Source: Dethiosulfatarculus sandiegensis
Lineage (GTDB): Bacteria > Desulfobacterota > Desulfarculia > Desulfarculales > Desulfarculaceae
Direction of reading: 5' to 3'
Assembly (NCBI RefSeq): GCF_000931935.2
Contig: NZ_AZAC01000067.1
Coordinates: 115,247 to 179,246, forward strand
DNA: 64,000 nucleotides
Shown here piece after piece: positions 41,674-51,900 of the stretch; position 1 is the stretch's first letter, and every line of letters begins with the position of its first letter. The notes below the pieces were generated by a model. That model searched no databases. It had not been told where the DNA came from and worked only from the letters and a program-made list of their open reading frames with translations. A program made the position numbers and the translations under genes.

Positions 41674-43497
41674 TTAACTGGGGGGAAAACCAATTTCTTC
41701 GGCAAAAGTCAGCTGAAAATCAGGATCCCCGGCCAAATTCAGCACCTCTATTTTATTTGCCAAAAGAGCAGCCTCGCGGCGTTTATCCTGGTCCAGCAAG
41801 GCTTGGGCCGCTCCAGACCCGGCCGCGTTGACCATGGCCTCAATCTTTCCGGCTTGGCAAGGGATCATGCCTATGGCCCGCGCACTTTGCCAGTCAAAAT
41901 GAGCCCCAAAAGCGCCGGTGAGGATCAGCCGGGATACCTGCGAAATCCCCGCCCGGGATAATAAAAGCTTAATGCCTGCGGCCAAGGCAGCCTTGGAGAG
42001 TTGAATCTGGCGCAAATCCTTTAAGGTGAGGCAGATGTCCCGGCCTGTTCCCGAATCTTCGGACCGGACCAGGGTAAAAGACTGTCCGATCCCTTTTTCA
42101 TCGATTTCAACCTTTGGTTTACTTTCATCCAGGCGGCCGTTTTGTTTTACCACCCCGGCTTTTAGCAGGGCTGCCACAACGTCGATCACTCCCGAGCCGC
42201 AAATTCCGCTGGGAAGGGCCCCTGATTCCCCGCCTATTACCTGGTAGCGAGGTATAAGAGTAGATGGGTCCAGTGAAAATCGGTGTATGGCCCCTTTCAC
42301 GGCCCGCATGCCGCAGCTTAGATGAGCACCTTCCAAAGTGGGGCCTGTGGCGCAACTGGCGGCCCAGAGCCTGCCTTGACGGCAAAGCACCAACTCTCCA
42401 TTGGTGCCTATATCTACAAGCAGTGTGGTTTCCTTTTGCTTGTCGAGGTCACAGGCAATCGCCGCTGCCAGGGTGTCTCCCCCTATGAATCCCGAAACCA
42501 CGGGGAAGATATGTACATTGATGCCCGGAGACAGGTTCAAGCCAACTTCATGGGCGCAGAAGTCCTGAGGCTTTTGGGTAAAGGGAAGATAAGGCGCCTG
42601 CCCCAGGCCATAGGGGTCAAGGCCGCAAAAAATTTGCTGCATTGTGCTGTTGCCCACAGCCAACACTTCGTCAATGTTCCCGGGATCTAATTTTGCTTTA
42701 AGCAGGCAGGCCTTGGCCAGGTTGTTAATTTCGTCCCGCACCAGCCTGCTAAGGAGTTCAAGCCCCTTTTTGTGTTTACGGGTGTAGGCTATGCGGCTTA
42801 TTACATCCTGCCCCATCGATGCCTGCGGATTTGCCGAGTTGGAGGCTGCCAGAAGTTTTCCGGTGTCAAAATCCAAAAGATAGGCGGCCAGGGTTGTGGT
42901 GCCAAGATCCAGGGCCAGGCCCAGGCTTTGGGGTTGCTTTCCCTTGTGGGCCGCAACTATGCCTTTTTTTTGATGAGTCACTAAAGTGGTGTTTTCCCCG
43001 GGCCTCAGGGAGCCGGCCAATTGCCTGGCAGCGCCCAGGTTGGCCAGTTGCTTTTCCCGTTGGTCTGCCCTGTTAATGCCTTGGGCTTCCCAAAGGGAGC
43101 CTGCTTGAGCCGTGAGGGGGGTGGGCTCAAGCAGGATGCGCTTGACCAGGGGATTGGTTTGGTAGCTATCGGGCAGATCTGTTTTACCGCAGGCCTCTCT
43201 GGTTGTGAGTGTCTGCCGGGGAATTTGTACGGTGAGCGGTTTTATCACCTTGACCTGACAGGCCAGCCGCCAGCCTTGACCCAGTTTTTCCGGGCCAAGG
43301 TTTTTGAATTCTGCGGGAGAGGGCGGGGATGCCGCCTCTCTGGAGGATATGCGCACCAGACATTTGCCGCACACCCCCAAGCCGCCGCAATCAAAACGCA
43401 GGGTGTATCCCGCTTTGCTCAATAGCTCTATCAGAGGGGCGGCTTGTCCTTGCCCTTTTGGGGGCGCAATCTCAAGACACTGGCAGGAGGAGTCCAT
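41674..43497 (-). CDS. Corrinoid-protein reductive activase (RACo/RamA-like, ASKHA domain)
   Basis: About 607 residues from the ATG at 43497, with AAAGGA upstream; a longer in-frame start would overlap the neighbouring gene. N-terminal [2Fe-2S] ferredoxin domain with CGGLGVCGKC (Cys about 37, 43, 46). A middle linker leads to an ATP-binding ASKHA domain (about 190-600) with LALDLGTTTLAAYLLD, ISRIAYTRKH, VDIGTNGELVL and GGESGALPSGICGSGVIDVVAALL. Such proteins use ATP to re-reduce inactive Co(II) corrinoid to Co(I). Its partner is presumably the corrinoid protein encoded at 47032 in the same cluster. Confidence 0.9.
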   Translation of the reverse strand: MDSSCQCLEIAPPKGQGQAAPLIELLSKAGYTLRFDCGGLGVCGKCLVRISSREAASPPSPAEFKNLGPEKLGQGWRLACQVKVIKPLTVQIPRQTLTTREACGKTDLPDSYQTNPLVKRILLEPTPLTAQAGSLWEAQGINRADQREKQLANLGAARQLAGSLRPGENTTLVTHQKKGIVAAHKGKQPQSLGLALDLGTTTLAAYLLDFDTGKLLAASNSANPQASMGQDVISRIAYTRKHKKGLELLSRLVRDEINNLAKACLLKAKLDPGNIDEVLAVGNSTMQQIFCGLDPYGLGQAPYLPFTQKPQDFCAHEVGLNLSPGINVHIFPVVSGFIGGDTLAAAIACDLDKQKETTLLVDIGTNGELVLCRQGRLWAASCATGPTLEGAHLSCGMRAVKGAIHRFSLDPSTLIPRYQVIGGESGALPSGICGSGVIDVVAALLKAGVVKQNGRLDESKPKVEIDEKGIGQSFTLVRSEDSGTGRDICLTLKDLRQIQLSKAALAAGIKLLLSRAGISQVSRLILTGAFGAHFDWQSARAIGMIPCQAGKIEAMVNAAGSGAAQALLDQDKRREAALLANKIEVLNLAGDPDFQLTFAEEIGFPPS

Positions 43498-43510
43498 GTT
43501 GAATTGTCCT

Positions 43511-44263
43511 TTACTGGTCAAAGGCGGTTTCCGGGCAATCGGATTCGATTTGCAGTTGGACAGCCTGGTCAAATCGAGATGCGGTTCCGCTTGAGCTGGC
43601 CTGGGCATAGTGCTCCAGGCTAACGGGGCAGCCCGGTTCCAGGCTCAATGAACCCCTTTTCTTTTGCCTGGTTAAGAGGCTTGTGAGCCAACCCAGGCCT
43701 CCTTTTACCTCTTGGTATTCAAGCCCAAACAGCTTGGCCATTCTGCGGGCATAGTTCCGGTGATGATCTTGGATCAGGCCGGGTTCCGTTATCAGGGCCA
43801 CCTTGGTGTAACTTTTCAGGGTTTCCTTGGCTATCCAGAGCGCTGTTTCAGGGTCATAGCGTTTGCAGGTTTGGTAGTATTCGGTAAGTGGAGTTTTACC
43901 GTGGTCAATCCATCCGGCGCTGAGAAAAAAAAGTCCGGAAGTGCTTAGTTTATCCGGCGGGAGACTGGAATCCAAAAGCAGGGGAATGCAATCATGGACC
44001 AACGGAGCCCTGAGCCTCACCCTTTTACTTGAAAGCCCCTCCAGCCCGCTGCCGCAGTAACCGTAGAGAAGGACAACTTCCTCTGTAGAGGGGTCCTTTT
44101 CCAGGGAGTTAAGTGCAAGGCCCAACTCTTTCCTCAGCTTAAGGGGATGATTGTGCAGGCCCTGCTCGAGGAAGCTGATCTTTTCAGACGGGATATTGAG
44201 CATCTTCAGTTCCGGGGCAAATACTTTGCAGGCCAGAACAGCTGTACCGGGTGGCAGTCTCAT
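43511..44263 (-). CDS. DUF1638 family protein
   Basis: About 250 residues from the ATG at 44263. Family-specific stretches VLLYGYCGSGLEGL, VHDCIPLLLDSS and FLSAGWIDHGKTPLTEYYQTCKRYDPETA are visible. DUF1638 proteins are regularly encoded with corrinoid methyltransferases and their activases; their biochemical role is not established. Conserved Cys/His residues could bind metal. It lies 13 bp upstream of the activase start, clearly co-transcribed. Confidence 0.85.
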   Translation of the reverse strand: MRLPPGTAVLACKVFAPELKMLNIPSEKISFLEQGLHNHPLKLRKELGLALNSLEKDPSTEEVVLLYGYCGSGLEGLSSKRVRLRAPLVHDCIPLLLDSSLPPDKLSTSGLFFLSAGWIDHGKTPLTEYYQTCKRYDPETALWIAKETLKSYTKVALITEPGLIQDHHRNYARRMAKLFGLEYQEVKGGLGWLTSLLTRQKKRGSLSLEPGCPVSLEHYAQASSSGTASRFDQAVQLQIESDCPETAFDQ

Positions 44264-44383
44264 GGACCTTGGCTCCCTGCGCTTGTCAATAAAGGAGTTT
44301 GTGCCGGACCGGAAATCCTTTTGGCCCCGGCCCGGCATTTTTCTGTGCTAAAGGTTATTCCTTGGTTCGCCCTTCCGGTTTAC

Positions 44384-45637
44384 TTAACGATACTTGCCGT
44401 ATTCCCTGGTGGTCTCCACCCAAGCCTCCACGTTTTCGGTTTTGGCGTGGTCAATCAGGGCCGAGGCGCTCATGATATAGCCGCCTCCGTCCCCGCAATG
44501 ATCAATCAAGCGTTTGGTCTCTTCTTTCACCTGTTCGACTGTGCCGGTATTCAAAAGGGAGTTCGGCATGTTGCCCATGATGCAAACCGTATCGCCCAGC
44601 ACCTCCTTGGCCTTGTATATATCCGTGGCTTCAAAATGATATATGCATTTGCCGGGCGGAACGTCCTTGATTACATCCAGCCTGGAGTTGTAAAGCCCTT
44701 CCACCAAAAGATAGGGGGTGCAGTCGGCTTCCACCAAATCCAAGATAAGCTTTTGCAGAGAGGGCCAATAATAGTTCTTAAAATGGCGCAAGGACATGAA
44801 ATTGTCCGTGCCCTTATGCAGGGGGATGAAGACCCTGGGGTTGTTTTTGGTCTTGGCTCCCTTTATCCCCAGTCCGGACATCAAAGGCGCCAACTCCTCC
44901 ACTGTGCGCATCAGTTTCTCAGGTTGTAGTAGAAGGTCCTGGGCCGCGCCGCTGGTTCCTCTCAGGTTGTCCGCCACCAGGTCATAGGGAGCCAAAACCG
45001 TTTGCTCCTTGATGGAGGGATAGCCCATGTCTTTAAGCTCTTGGGCGAATTTTGCGCAGAGCCCGGCCCACTTGGCCTGTTCCTTGGACATCTTTAAAAG
45101 TGTTTCCAGGGCCAGGGTCACCTCCGGGTCGGTAAAGGCCGGGAGCACTCCGGGCCAGACATAACCCAGGGAGGCAGTTTCTAAAGGGGGCAACTTGGCC
45201 AAGCCCCGCAGGTTGCCTGCCAGACGCGGCAGCATTTTGCGTAAAAAGAATTCAGAACGGTTTTGGAAAAACTCTTCATACTCTTCTTCGAGCATGTATT
45301 CGCTTTCCACAAACTGGAAGGACTGATCATCCGGCACCCCGTGGCCCGGCCATTTCATGGCCTTGAAATCCAGCCCGCTTAAAACTTGGTCAGGCGCATA
45401 GACAGTGAAATTAACGCTGTAAGTGGCGTCTGGCTGGAAATGTTTTATGGTGCGCCTCCAGGCTTCAAGGGCCATTTCCGGTTCTTCATAGGCCTGGCGC
45501 GGGGTGATGCCGGTGAAATAGCAGTTATAAAATGCAAATAAGGGCACCAACGGGACCCGGTCCGGCTCTTTTAAGGCTATGGCGTCCAGGAGGCGCTTTT
45601 CCCGCTCCTGATATTTTATTTGGTTTTCCTTGCTCAT
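44384..45637 (-). CDS. Uroporphyrinogen decarboxylase-family methyltransferase (MtaA/CmuA-like)
   Basis: 417 residues with the UroD TIM-barrel fold. Visible: a basic N-terminal EREKRLLDAIALKEPDRVPLVPLF, a central substrate region, and late-barrel strands YLLVEGLYNSRLDVIKDVPPGKCIYHFEATDIYKAKEVLGDTVCIMGNMPNSLLNTGTVEQV, followed by GGGYIMSASALIDHAKTENVEAWV. In corrinoid systems such proteins move methyl groups between a substrate and a corrinoid protein. The surrounding activase and corrinoid fusion make that role likely here rather than heme synthesis. The methyl donor is unknown. Confidence 0.85.
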   Translation of the reverse strand: MSKENQIKYQEREKRLLDAIALKEPDRVPLVPLFAFYNCYFTGITPRQAYEEPEMALEAWRRTIKHFQPDATYSVNFTVYAPDQVLSGLDFKAMKWPGHGVPDDQSFQFVESEYMLEEEYEEFFQNRSEFFLRKMLPRLAGNLRGLAKLPPLETASLGYVWPGVLPAFTDPEVTLALETLLKMSKEQAKWAGLCAKFAQELKDMGYPSIKEQTVLAPYDLVADNLRGTSGAAQDLLLQPEKLMRTVEELAPLMSGLGIKGAKTKNNPRVFIPLHKGTDNFMSLRHFKNYYWPSLQKLILDLVEADCTPYLLVEGLYNSRLDVIKDVPPGKCIYHFEATDIYKAKEVLGDTVCIMGNMPNSLLNTGTVEQVKEETKRLIDHCGDGGGYIMSASALIDHAKTENVEAWVETTREYGKYR

Positions 45638-45692
45638 TGATTCTCCCTAAGCAGTTTTTTAAAAAAAAGAAAGCTCATTAGAGGTCGTAATT

Positions 45693-46976
45693 TCAATTTT
45701 TCAGGGGGGTGGGGTCTTTTATCAGCATTCCAGTCAGAACCCCCACCACAGAAAGCGCGGCCGAGATCATGATGGCCGTGTCATAGCTGTGGGTGGTGGT
45801 GTACAGATAGCCTCCCAGAAACGGCCCCACCATAGCCGCGATCAAAAGCGGAGTGGTGGCCAGGCCGTAGTTGATGCCAAAGAATTTATTGCCAAAGCAG
45901 GCAGAGATCAGGGAAGAGGCAATGGGGATGCAGCCGCCATAGGCAAGGCCGATCAAAAGCACTGCCAACACCAGGATGGGGAAATGCAGGCTTTTAACTA
46001 ACAATCCCAAGCACAGAAGGCCGATAAGCATCAGAGCGGCGTTTAGAATCATGGTTTTGTTGCGGCCCATCCGATCCCAGAGGGCTCCTATCAAAAGCCG
46101 GCCCAGGCCGTTCATAACCGCAAAAACACCCATGGCAAAGATCGCTGAATCCTTGCTTACTCCGCTTTCCAGGGCAAAGGGCACAATGTGGCCGATAACC
46201 ATGAGGCCGCCGGTGAGCACCATGAGATGAAAAGTCCACCAAAACCACCAGGTTGCAGTGCCCATCATCTGCTTCCAATCGTAGTCCTGTGCTTTTTGTT
46301 TGGTTGCCTCTTTGTTTTGAACTGTTTTTGGTTTTTCCATACCCTTGGGCAAAAAACCCTCGGGCGGGTATTTCATGAACTGGGCTCCAAAAAGGCAAAG
46401 CACCAGCGAGGTGCCGCCAAGCACCCTGAATGCCGTGGGCCAGCCCATGGAGGAGATGATTTTGCTGGCCGCGGAGCCCAGCACAAAAGCCGCCAGGCCG
46501 AAGCCCATTACCAATATGCCTGAAACCAGGCCGCGCCTGTCCGGAAACCAGCGCATGGCCACGGCTATGGGGGCTATATTGGCATAGCCAATGCCGAATC
46601 CGCAGAGCACTCCATAAGAAAGGTAAAGGGTGGTCAGGCTTTCGGTGGTGGCGGCCAGGAAAAAGCCCGCGGTAAGGCAGGCCGAGCCGATAGTCACCAC
46701 GACTCTAGGGCCTTTTTTGTCGTTATGTTTTCCGCCCATGATCATGCCGATTACGAAAAACACAATGGAGATGGTAAAGGCCATGGATGTTTCGGCCCGG
46801 GACCAGCCGAATTGTTTTTCCAAGGGCATGACAAAGATGGACCAGGCATAGAGAAGTCCCAGGGTAAGGGAAATCAAAAAGCCGATGATCACCTGGAGCC
46901 AACGGTTTTTTTCGCCCAAAATTCCACTTTTGACGGGAGCCGTTTCCAATGTGGCCGGGTTGGGTTGGCCGCTCAT
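45693..46976 (-). CDS. MFS transporter, oxalate/formate antiporter (OFA) family
   Basis: 427 residues, twelve predicted transmembrane segments, with a central cytoplasmic loop rich in Lys (about 205-235). OFA-like signatures: LTLGLLYAWSIFVMPLEKQFGWSRAETSMAFTISIVFF near the start, GKHNDKKGPR in loop 2-3 and GYANIAPIAVAMRWFPDRRGLVSG. Probably imports or exports the small carboxylate or methylated substrate handled by the cluster. Substrate unknown. Confidence 0.88.
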   Translation of the reverse strand: MSGQPNPATLETAPVKSGILGEKNRWLQVIIGFLISLTLGLLYAWSIFVMPLEKQFGWSRAETSMAFTISIVFFVIGMIMGGKHNDKKGPRVVVTIGSACLTAGFFLAATTESLTTLYLSYGVLCGFGIGYANIAPIAVAMRWFPDRRGLVSGILVMGFGLAAFVLGSAASKIISSMGWPTAFRVLGGTSLVLCLFGAQFMKYPPEGFLPKGMEKPKTVQNKEATKQKAQDYDWKQMMGTATWWFWWTFHLMVLTGGLMVIGHIVPFALESGVSKDSAIFAMGVFAVMNGLGRLLIGALWDRMGRNKTMILNAALMLIGLLCLGLLVKSLHFPILVLAVLLIGLAYGGCIPIASSLISACFGNKFFGINYGLATTPLLIAAMVGPFLGGYLYTTTHSYDTAIMISAALSVVGVLTGMLIKDPTPLKN

Positions 46977-47031
46977 GATTCTCCTCCGTTTTTGTTGGTA
47001 AAAAGCTTGTTAAAAGGGAGAGTCGCTTAGA

Positions 47032-48618
47032 TCAGCCCATCCAGCCGTCGCAGAGCTTCACCGCCTCCACTGCATCCAGGCCATAAGCGTCCGCCCCGGT
47101 ATAGACCCGAACGTTTTCGTCTATCTGGCCTCCGCCTATCATGAATTTGACATCACCCAAACCGGCCTCCCGGATTGCGGCTATACTGTCGCGCATGGGA
47201 TCATAGGCCAGGGTGAGGAATCCGCTCAAGGCCACCACATCGGGCTTGAAGTCCTTGGCTGCTTCCAGAAATCGCTCGCAGGGCACGTCCACCCCCAGGT
47301 CCCTGACCTCGTAACCGTTGATATCCAGCATGGTGCCCACGATATCCTTGCCTATGTCGTGGATGTCCCCGGCCACTGTGCCTAAAAGAACTTTTCCTTT
47401 TTTGGGGCCCTGATCGCCCTGGCCTTCCAGATAGGGCTTGGCCGCCTCGCTGACCTCCTTGAGCATGCGTCCTGCCAGGATAAGCTCGGGTACAAAGTAC
47501 TCATTTGTCTCAAACAGACGTCCCACTTCGGCCATAGCGTCTCTGGAGGCATCCAGGACAGCCAGCGGATCCACCTCGCTTTCCAAAAGATCGCGGGTCA
47601 GTTGGGATACCTTGTCCCGGTTCATGTTCACTAATGCGCGGGTCAGTTCGGCCAGATCGTCTTGGGAGTTTTTTTGATCGGCAATCGGGCCGGAATCCGA
47701 CCCTTGGCTTGCCATAGGCTCAAGGCAGAGGTTTGCCTTGGCTATTCCCGCCTGATCAAGCGCTTTGAGAAAATCGGCAATCGCTTTTTGAATGGTTTGA
47801 TCAAGATCAGCCTCTTTTTTGGGCTGACCGATAAGCCCTTGGCGGAACGCCTGGTTGAAATTTAGGCAGTCAGGGTCTTTGCCTGTGAGCATTTCCGCGC
47901 TGTAGATGCTGGCTTTGAGTTCTTGATTGGTAGGGTCTATGATGGCGCTGTCCAAGCCGGCTTCAATGGCTATGGCGCTGAAGGCCTGGTTTATGATGCT
48001 GCGGCCGGGCTGACCAAAAGAGATGTTGCTTAAGCCACAGGTTATATGGGCCTCGGGAAACTCGGCTTTTATTTTACGGATGGTTTCAAAGGCGGTTATG
48101 GCGCTTTGATTGTCTGTGGCTATGGTGGTGATTAAGGGGTCAATGAAAAGCAGTTCATCTTGCATGCCTTTTGCCCGGCATTTTTGCACCAAGTCCCGGA
48201 TGATCTTCATGCGTCCTTCAGCCTTGGCCGGAATGCCATTGTCATCAAGGGCCAGGACCACCAGCGGGGTCTTGTATTCACCAGCCAGGGGCAACACGCC
48301 GTTGACCCTGGTTTTTTCTCCGCTTAGGGAGTTCAGCATGGGAAGCTTGTCCGCTGCCTTGATTCCGGCCAAAAGGGCCTTGGGGTTGGCGCTGTCAATG
48401 CAAAGGGGCAGGTCGCTGACAGATTGAACATTTTCCACCAACCATATGATGTCTTCAGGTTCGGAGTCCGGATGGGTGCCTGCGTTGATATCAAGGTAGT
48501 CAGCCCCCGCCCTGGCCTGGCTCAGGGCTAATTCCTTGATAAAGTCGGCGTCCCGGTCTTTTATGGCTCGGGCCACTTCCGCCCGGGTGCCGTTGATCTT
48601 TTCGCCAATGACAATCAT
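47032..48618 (-). CDS. Fused pterin methyltransferase and corrinoid protein
   Basis: 528 residues. The N-terminal half (about 1-280) is a pterin-binding TIM barrel of the AcsE/MetH family (GEKINGTRAEVARAI, ADYLDINAGTHPDSE, ITCGLSNISFGQPGR). After a linker come a helical cap domain (about 315-400) and a B12-binding Rossmann domain (about 405-528) with the base-off cobalamin motif DIHDIG and LSGFLTLAYD...FMIGGGQIDE. One chain therefore holds the methyl-carrying corrinoid and the enzyme that would transfer the methyl to tetrahydrofolate. These parts are usually separate in O-demethylase systems. First gene of the operon; GGAGG eight bases before the ATG. Confidence 0.92.
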   Translation of the reverse strand: MIVIGEKINGTRAEVARAIKDRDADFIKELALSQARAGADYLDINAGTHPDSEPEDIIWLVENVQSVSDLPLCIDSANPKALLAGIKAADKLPMLNSLSGEKTRVNGVLPLAGEYKTPLVVLALDDNGIPAKAEGRMKIIRDLVQKCRAKGMQDELLFIDPLITTIATDNQSAITAFETIRKIKAEFPEAHITCGLSNISFGQPGRSIINQAFSAIAIEAGLDSAIIDPTNQELKASIYSAEMLTGKDPDCLNFNQAFRQGLIGQPKKEADLDQTIQKAIADFLKALDQAGIAKANLCLEPMASQGSDSGPIADQKNSQDDLAELTRALVNMNRDKVSQLTRDLLESEVDPLAVLDASRDAMAEVGRLFETNEYFVPELILAGRMLKEVSEAAKPYLEGQGDQGPKKGKVLLGTVAGDIHDIGKDIVGTMLDINGYEVRDLGVDVPCERFLEAAKDFKPDVVALSGFLTLAYDPMRDSIAAIREAGLGDVKFMIGGGQIDENVRVYTGADAYGLDAVEAVKLCDGWMG

Positions 48619-48751
48619 TTGTGCCTACCTCCAGTCGAGGGTTTTTTGTTTGGATGCGAGTTTTGGCCCGTCTGTACACTTTTGGCGAACAGGGCCAGGT
48701 TTTAGTCGCATATTGCGAAGCAACGCTTCCTGGTGTCTGAAGTAAACTGAT

Positions 48752-48767
48752 TGCAAGGGAAGTGCCT
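48752..48767 (-). promoter_or_regulatory. Sigma-54 promoter of the corrinoid operon
   Basis: On the minus strand AGGCACTTCCCTTGCA has GG and GC ten bases apart (plus-strand CC 48765-48766 and GC 48753-48754). A start near 48741 gives a leader of about 120 nt to the fused methyltransferase gene. Confidence 0.85.
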
Positions 48768-48852
48768 GAGCGGGATTATTGATTTAATATTTTGATATTA
48801 TTAAATATTTATAAAAATTTCTTTGAACGGTTAGCTTTATTAAATTAGGATA

Positions 48853-48870
48853 TTTCGTAATTTTACGAAA
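48853..48870. promoter_or_regulatory. Palindromic enhancer site candidate
   Basis: TTTCGTAATTTTACGAAA, perfect 8-bp arms with a 2-bp centre, lies about 85 bp upstream of the minus-strand sigma-54 promoter and about 40 bp upstream of the divergent regulator gene. This suits both activation of the operon and autoregulation. Confidence 0.6.
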
Positions 48871-48908
48871 AATGTTATGGTAGGTCTCCCTATAAAGGTG
48901 GGAGTGCT

Positions 48909-51900
48909 ATGCAGGAAAAGTCAGACCCGGCAAACAGGGCTGTTGAGCAAAGGCGCATTTTGATATTGTGTTCACTTTTGCCGCCTCCGGTCTCCTTGGA
49001 CATTCTCATCGAGGTGGGAGGCATCTCGCCGGTCGCGGCCTTGAGCCTGGCTGAAGAGTTGGTAAAAAACGGCATCCTGACTACTTCTCCTGAAAACGGT
49101 GTGGGATATTATCAGTTCAAGCGGGCGGAATCGACAGACCGGTTTTTACAAGGGGAAGACCCGGCTCTGATCAGGGATATTGCCTCTTCACTTATAGATC
49201 TCATGGCCAAGGGGGCTTTTCCCGAGCCTAATGCCTCGCTGGTCATTGCCAATGCCTATTTCCTCTCCAAATTGCGGGTAAGGGATCCGGAACCTGTTTT
49301 AAGGGCTGCTGATTATTGCCTTAAAATAGGGGCCAGGGAGGCGGCTGCCATTTACTACCGCATGACCCTGGAGGCAAAGACTGAAAAAAGGCCCAATGAT
49401 CGGGAAAAGGCGGATTGGATCAACTCTGCCCTGGGCATGCTGGCGGCAACCGGTCATCTCATCCCTTTGGAAAAACAGGAAAAAATACTTAAAGAGGCCA
49501 GGGAAAAGGCTCGCCATATCAACGACTTGAACAGCCTGTGTAAGATTTATCTGCGCCTGGGGCAGATTCGTAAGCTGCATGGCAATTACCAGGAGGCCGG
49601 GCAGTTGTTTGAGGAGGCCTGGCGTTTGGCCCTGGCCTTGGAAAAGCCGGAGATAAAAAAAGAGGCCGCTTTTTTCACCACGGATTTTTTGTTCTGGCAG
49701 GGAAGGGTGGCCGCGGCAGTGGCCAGGTATGAGGAAGTCATCGGCAATTTGGAGGAGTTTCCCAGTGAGGAGCCGGTTCTGAGAGCCTGTGCCACTTTGG
49801 GCTGGTGTTATGGCATCTGCGGCCAGACCGCCAGGGGGTTGGGTTTATTGGAAGCGGTGCGGCAAAAGGCGCGCAGCCTGGGCTTTCCTCAGGCAGAGAT
49901 GGACGCAAATGTGATGAGTCTTTTGACCATGATCGACGCCGATTATTTTGAAGAGGCCCGGGCCATGGTGAATGAGGTTTTTAAGCATCCTGAAGAAGAG
50001 TTGGGCAATTACCGCCTTTGGGCCTCCTATGCCGCCAAGGGGTATCTTTTATTTAAGAAAGGTGATCTTCCCGGTTGTTTTTACTACCAAAAGAAGGCCT
50101 ATCAAAAATCCAGGGAGATAGGTTGGCCCCACCACAGAGGGCCTTATAACTTTGAGTACATGGAGGCCCTGGAAGAGGCGGGCATGGTGCACCCGGAGAT
50201 GAATTACGACTCTGAGTTGAAAAGGGTGGTGGACTGGCCTGATATATATATGCAGGGGGTGGGATTTAGGTTCAAGGCCAGGCGCATGCAGAAAAAGGGG
50301 CTGGGTAAAAGCCGGGTGATGGAATGCCTTTTGCGCAGCCGTAATCTCCTGGAAAAAGCCGGAGCCGGTCTTGAGCTGGCCCGCACCCAGGTGGAGCTGG
50401 CCAAGATTCACCTGGAGCAGGAAGAGGAAAAGACCGCCAAGAGGCTTTTGAAAAAGGCTTGGAAGGTTCTGGCGGCGGTGAACGAGGAGATCTTTCCCTA
50501 TGAGCTGCGGCCCTATCTGGAGGCTGAACCGGCAGAGGATCGCATTATCCGGGTCATGACTGATTTGGGTGTGGCCGTGGGGACGGTTTTGGACCGGAAC
50601 AACCTTTTGGAAAGAGTGATAAATCTATTAATGAAGCTTACCCTGGCCGGAAGGGGGGGCTTTTTTGTCTCAGGTAATGAGGGGGAAATTCGCCTGGTTG
50701 CCAGTCGCAACCTGGAACAGTCACTGGTTGAGTCGCCGGTGTTCACGCCTGGCCTTGATTTGGTTAGGAAGGCCTTTGTAAGCAGGCAGGAGCCCCTGGA
50801 AAAGTTCAACTCCAAAGGCGACGCCCTGTTGGGCTTGACCCCTGGCAGGGGCTGGTCCCTTTGCCGCAGGGTCAGCCTGCAAGGTCAACTTCTGGGAGTG
50901 ATCTATCTGGACAATACCCTGGTCGGCATGACCCCGCCCGCCAAGGTGCTTACTTTTTTGGATTTGGTTTTGAACCATGTGGCCTTGGCGCTTGATAACG
51001 CCCGGGCTTATGAAGAGATTCACGGACTAAAGGAAAAATTGGAAGATGAAACCCGTCTTTACCGCACTGAGTTGCAATTCGCAGATCATGACGGCAGGAT
51101 GGTTGGCAATTCGGCAGCTTTGGGCGGGGTTTTGGAACAGGTGCGCAAGGTCGCTCCCACTGGGACCACTGTTCTTATTATTGGTGAAACCGGGGTGGGC
51201 AAGGAGCTGGTGGCCCGGGCCATCCACAAACTTGGCAAGCAAGCCGATGGACCTTTTATTCCGGTGGATACCGCTTCCCTGGATCCGGGGGTGGTGGCCA
51301 GTGAACTCTTTGGGCATGAAAAGGGGGCGTTTACCGGAGCGGCCAGGACCCGGCGGGGACGTTTTGAACTGGCAGACAAAGGCACCCTTTTCCTGGACGA
51401 TGTGGACAATCTCCCCCTTGATGTGCAGGCCAAGCTACTAAGGGCCTTGCAGGAAAAAGAGTTTCAACGCCTCGGCGGCAACCGTCTGATAAGCTCGGAG
51501 TTCAGGCTCATCGCTGCCACTAATCAGGATTTGGAACAGTTGGTGCAAGAGGGCAGGTTCAGGTCGGACCTTTATTTCAGGTTAAAGGTTTTCCCAATAG
51601 TGGTCCCGCCTTTGCGCAAACGTCGGGAAGATATTGCGGTTTTGGCTAATTTTTTCTTGAAGAAGTTGTCTTCGAAAATGAGCAGGAATATAAGGGGGAT
51701 TACCAAAAACGACATGCAGCGCCTCATGAATTATCCCTGGCCGGGAAATGTGCGCGAACTCAAGCATGTTATTGAACGGGCGGTTATTTTAAGCGAGGGG
51801 GAAATGCTTTTGCTTCCCGATTTAAGGGGCAGGGCTGAGGTTCAGGCTAAAAACGGGGAATTTTTGTTCCTGGCTGAAATGGAGCGCAAACATATTCTTG

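Noticed and set aside
44384..45637. Heme-biosynthetic uroporphyrinogen decarboxylase (hemE)
   Set aside because: The gene is over 60 residues longer than HemE, lacks the typical HemE N-terminal motif and lies among corrinoid methyl-transfer genes, so a methyltransferase role is favoured.
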